64,000 nucleotides of DNA from Phylloscopus collybita (taxonomy: Eukaryota > Chordata > Aves > Passeriformes > Phylloscopidae): contig JAJNNQ010000154.1 in NCBI GenBank assembly GCA_027886175.1, positions 234,501 through 298,500 of the forward strand, in the 5' to 3' direction. Positions within the stretch are counted from its first letter, which is position 1, and each line of letters opens with the position of its first letter. A model generated the notes under the pieces. It saw only the letters and a list, made by a program, of their open reading frames with translations. It was not told where the DNA came from and did not search any database. A program made the position numbers and the translations under genes. This document shows, one piece after another, positions 63,991 to 64,000 of this stretch.

Positions 63991-64000
63991 CAGACCCTGA

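Noticed and set aside
59600..64000. Search for STAC3 exons, the next gene in mammals
   Set aside because: No SH3, C1 or other STAC-like peptide was recognised in either strand; the gene probably lies beyond the window.

Overview
The window is vertebrate nuclear DNA and most probably comes from a bird. It carries parts or all of four spliced protein-coding genes: LRP1 (+), NXPH4 (+), SHMT2 (+) and NDUFA4L2 (-). From general knowledge, this is the order and orientation of human 12q13.3. A bird, probably on a GC-rich microchromosome, is suggested by very high GC content, short introns, a different minisatellite in almost every intron, and LTR fragments that look passerine-like. The bird assignment is inference; exon structure, reading frames and splice sites are read directly from the sequence.

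Layout. 1-16.7 kb: the last 21 coding exons of LRP1 (about 975 residues, stop at 15546) and its 3' UTR. They encode the last five LDLR class A repeats of ligand-binding cluster IV, two EGF modules, the final YWTD propeller with a furin site, the membrane-proximal EGF modules, the membrane segment and a tail with NPTY and NPVYATL. 16.7-20.6 kb: spacer with minisatellites, a CTCF-like site and the CpG-rich NXPH4 promoter region. 20.6-36.5 kb: NXPH4 in two coding exons separated by a 15 kb repeat-filled intron. 36.5-38.7 kb: NXPH4 3' region and a minisatellite. 38.9-51.3 kb: complete SHMT2 in 12 coding exons (502 codons plus stop). Its introns hold a 1.8 kb minisatellite, a 1.8 kb AT-rich satellite, an LTR-like tandem array and a minisatellite that has copied the end of exon 4 with its splice donor. 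51.3-52.7 kb: SHMT2 3' end with repeated poly(A) signals. 52.7-59.5 kb: complete NDUFA4L2 on the minus strand, four exons and 87 codons plus stop, convergent with SHMT2. 59.5-64 kb: upstream flank of NDUFA4L2 with no recognised exon, a cluster of CACGTG sites, three CRE-like sites and further minisatellites.

The four genes are not a functional unit. LRP1 is an endocytic and signalling receptor, NXPH4 a secreted neurexin ligand, SHMT2 the mitochondrial serine hydroxymethyltransferase, and NDUFA4L2 a small mitochondrial protein induced by hypoxia in mammals. SHMT2 and NDUFA4L2 share a mitochondrial location and, in mammals, links to hypoxia. I found no RNA gene, CRISPR array or open viral gene. 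The most unusual features are the way tandem repeats have captured gene-processing signals: splice donors in SHMT2 intron 4, and poly(A) hexamers in LRP1 intron sequence, SHMT2 intron 3 and the SHMT2 3' end.
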